Assembly (NCBI RefSeq): GCF_011075055.1
Contig: NC_058146.1
Span: 7,006,001 to 7,070,000 of the forward strand
Source: Mangifera indica
Taxonomy: Eukaryota; Streptophyta; Magnoliopsida; Sapindales; Anacardiaceae
Length of the DNA stretch: 64,000 bases
Direction: 5' to 3'
The notes below the pieces were generated by a model. It saw only the letters and a list, made by a program, of their open reading frames with translations. It was not told where the DNA came from and searched no databases. Each line of letters opens with the position of its first letter. Position 1 is the stretch's first letter. Positions 62,401 through 64,000 of the stretch are shown here, piece by piece. Both the position numbers and the translations under genes were made by a program.

Positions 62401-63405
62401 TCAAAACAAACCAAATTCACCCAATTTCTGCTTCGTTATTCCATCCAAACGTTCGGCCATCTCAGGCGTAAGATAATTTTTCCAATCTCCGACTTTGCCT
62501 TTCCGAAAAAGTGCTTTGTTCTCAACAGGAATATCCTCAGAATATTTTCCGGTCTTATTGATCTCCAAATTGCTCAACTTCTCAAAACTACAAAACTCAA
62601 CTATACTCTGAATTTTCCCTTCTTTCTCTTCCTCCAAGGAGAAAGGATATCCCATGAACTGCGCCGTTCTCTTCACATAAAACACCGTCTTCTTCATCAG
62701 CTCTTCATATTTTAAGAACAATATTTTCTCAGGCCGTTCCAGGCTTGCTTTCCAAAACCCTAATACATGATCCCAATAAGGCCCAAAATCAGAAACTCCT
62801 TTGCAAAACAACTCAAAAGCCTCCTCCAGGGACATCGGTTCTTCAACTCCATGCGGCAACTTTCGCGTAAAATGCCAAGCAGAAACAAACGCATCCTTCG
62901 GTTCTCTGCAGACGTAAACGATCTTACACCCTGAATCAATCACCGATTTCGGCAACGAAGAATACGGCAAATGGGAGGCCACAAGCGGTAGAGTTCCTGG
63001 CTCAGGCTTCATTCCTTTCCTGTAAAAATCTATTTCTAGTAAGGGAAGGCAATTATGGGGACCCTGGAAGAGCAATGGGGTGGTGGAATTGTCGAATTGA
63101 GTTCGAGTTACGATAGAAAAAGTGAGGGCCTTGAGCCAAGTGGTGCCACTTTTCGGAACGCTGCACAGAAAAATATCGGTAGGCTGAGCATTGTAGTGAT
63201 CTTGAGCAAACATGGCGCCTTCTATTAGGTAGGAAAAACACCAAAAGTTTTGGTACAAGCAAAGATCGCCGTGAGCCTTCCAGCCATATTCTCTGGGAAG
63301 AGTTGAAATTATTTTTCTGTATGTTTCTGGGGTTTTAGGAGAATTTTCTTCTTCATTTGAAGCTTTGGACGAAACAGTTTTTTCGGAGGGCAATTGGGAT
63401 TCCAT
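62401..63405 (-). CDS. Cytosolic sulfotransferase B
   Basis: The tandem copy of the gene at 53432-54448: 334 residues from ATG 63405. The PAPS-binding P-loop (PKSGTTWLKAL), ASHLP His, VCREPKDAFVSAW and RKGKVGDWKNYLT are all intact, so it should be active. It differs from copy A at about five residues (SMF to AMF, FCNG to FCKG, TAEF to TAQF, NKTL to NKAL, KQQ to KQK). A 2-bp deletion near the end puts a stop after GEFGLF, replacing the copy-A ending LSFDAS. The upstream splice-acceptor-like TTTGCAG is conserved, so the leader intron is probably shared. The substrate is unknown. Confidence 0.92.
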   Translation of the reverse strand: MESQLPSEKTVSSKASNEEENSPKTPETYRKIISTLPREYGWKAHGDLCLYQNFWCFSYLIEGAMFAQDHYNAQPTDIFLCSVPKSGTTWLKALTFSIVTRTQFDNSTTPLLFQGPHNCLPLLEIDFYRKGMKPEPGTLPLVASHLPYSSLPKSVIDSGCKIVYVCREPKDAFVSAWHFTRKLPHGVEEPMSLEEAFELFCKGVSDFGPYWDHVLGFWKASLERPEKILFLKYEELMKKTVFYVKRTAQFMGYPFSLEEEKEGKIQSIVEFCSFEKLSNLEINKTGKYSEDIPVENKALFRKGKVGDWKNYLTPEMAERLDGITKQKLGEFGLF

Positions 63406-64000
63406 TACTGCAAAAAAGTAATTAAAACATTCATTTCTCAAATTACATAGCTTGTTGATTAGCAGACTATTATATCTAAATTTATATGGAAATTTTAAAT
63501 GTTAAGAAGAAAAAAGTATGAAACAAATAAAAAAATTAACATACCTTGTTAAAGAAAGAGAAAGAATTAATCGAATATGGAGTTGATATCACTTGATTCC
63601 TGCTCTTTCTTTTATGAGCCCCTGGGAAATACACATGCCCGCATGAGAATTCGAACCCTGTAGTGTTGAAAAACAAAGAAAAAATGGAAGTGTGTGAACA
63701 ATGTGGGGCTTCTTTTACCAAAGAAAAACAAAAACAAAGGTTATAAATTTAGTAATAATAATAATGCGGTGGCATTATAGCGATGGAATCTATTGATTCG
63801 TGTCAAATAACATGGTAAGATTGAAGAACTTCGAGGCGTTAGAATGATGACCAGAATGGAAAGCGGTCCACTTATCACTCCCCTTTTCTTCTACTTCACT
63901 TACAAACCGTAGAAGCGAAATCCAAATTGAAAATATATTTCACAGATTAAAAAAAAAAAAAAATCATACAGAGGTGTCAGATACAATAAGTTCCGTAAAA

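Larger units (their letters stand above)
58075..64000. repeat. Segmental duplication, copy B (runs off the window)
   Basis: Direct repeat of 51449-55040 with 60000-62344 extra. The match is still continuing at base 64000 (AATAAGTTCCGTAAAA, equal to about 55025-55040), so the right limit is not visible. Confidence 0.92.

Overview
This is an AT-rich plant nuclear segment, almost certainly from a eudicot. The genes have introns with GT-AG boundaries, and they encode plant-specific families: a calcium-dependent protein kinase, a VQ-motif protein, NDR1/HIN1-like LEA_2 proteins, a GTD-binding myosin adaptor, chloroplast dihydrodipicolinate synthase and cytosolic sulfotransferases. Most of the remaining sequence is transposon debris. 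The species cannot be named from the sequence alone.

Layout: 1-530 holds the C-terminal end of a hAT transposase. 2003-4877 (-) is a seven-exon CPK1/2/20-like kinase gene; a 5-bp repeat in exon 5 breaks its frame before the EF hands. 6998-7648 (-) and 9998-10651 (+) are two diverging NHL/LEA_2 paralogues. 10652-15439 is intergenic, with a degenerate MITE and a hAT deletion derivative. 15440-15760 (-) is a VQ protein. 17180-18640 is a decayed Copia element interrupted by a hAT MITE. 20808-23910 (-) is a three-exon myosin-binding-protein-7-like gene with a 13-residue tandem repeat. 24807-25676 is a fold-back element with a 9-bp target duplication. 27480-30720 is a decayed hAT transposon. 31138-31456 is another hAT MITE. 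31713-37854 is a Copia retrotransposon with both LTRs, with a 794-bp hairpin element inserted inside it. 39071-42181 (+) is chloroplast DHDPS, with a TRIM-like insertion in intron 2. 43500-52324 is dense with transposons: a chromovirus fragment, a third MITE, a 2.08-kb solo LTR with a perfect target duplication, Copia gag remains, inverted hAT pieces and a fold-back element. From about 51449 to the end there is a direct segmental duplication carrying two nearly identical sulfotransferase genes (53432-54448 and 62401-63405, both -), each with its own copy of the fold-back element.

The genes do not form a pathway; this is ordinary plant gene order separated by nested transposons. I found no clearly new biological system. 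The best-supported unusual points are the frameshifted kinase, the recent sulfotransferase duplication, a hAT MITE family carrying ACGACGTCGT palindromes with 8-bp target duplications, and several whole-element hairpins with 9-bp (Mutator-type) target duplications.
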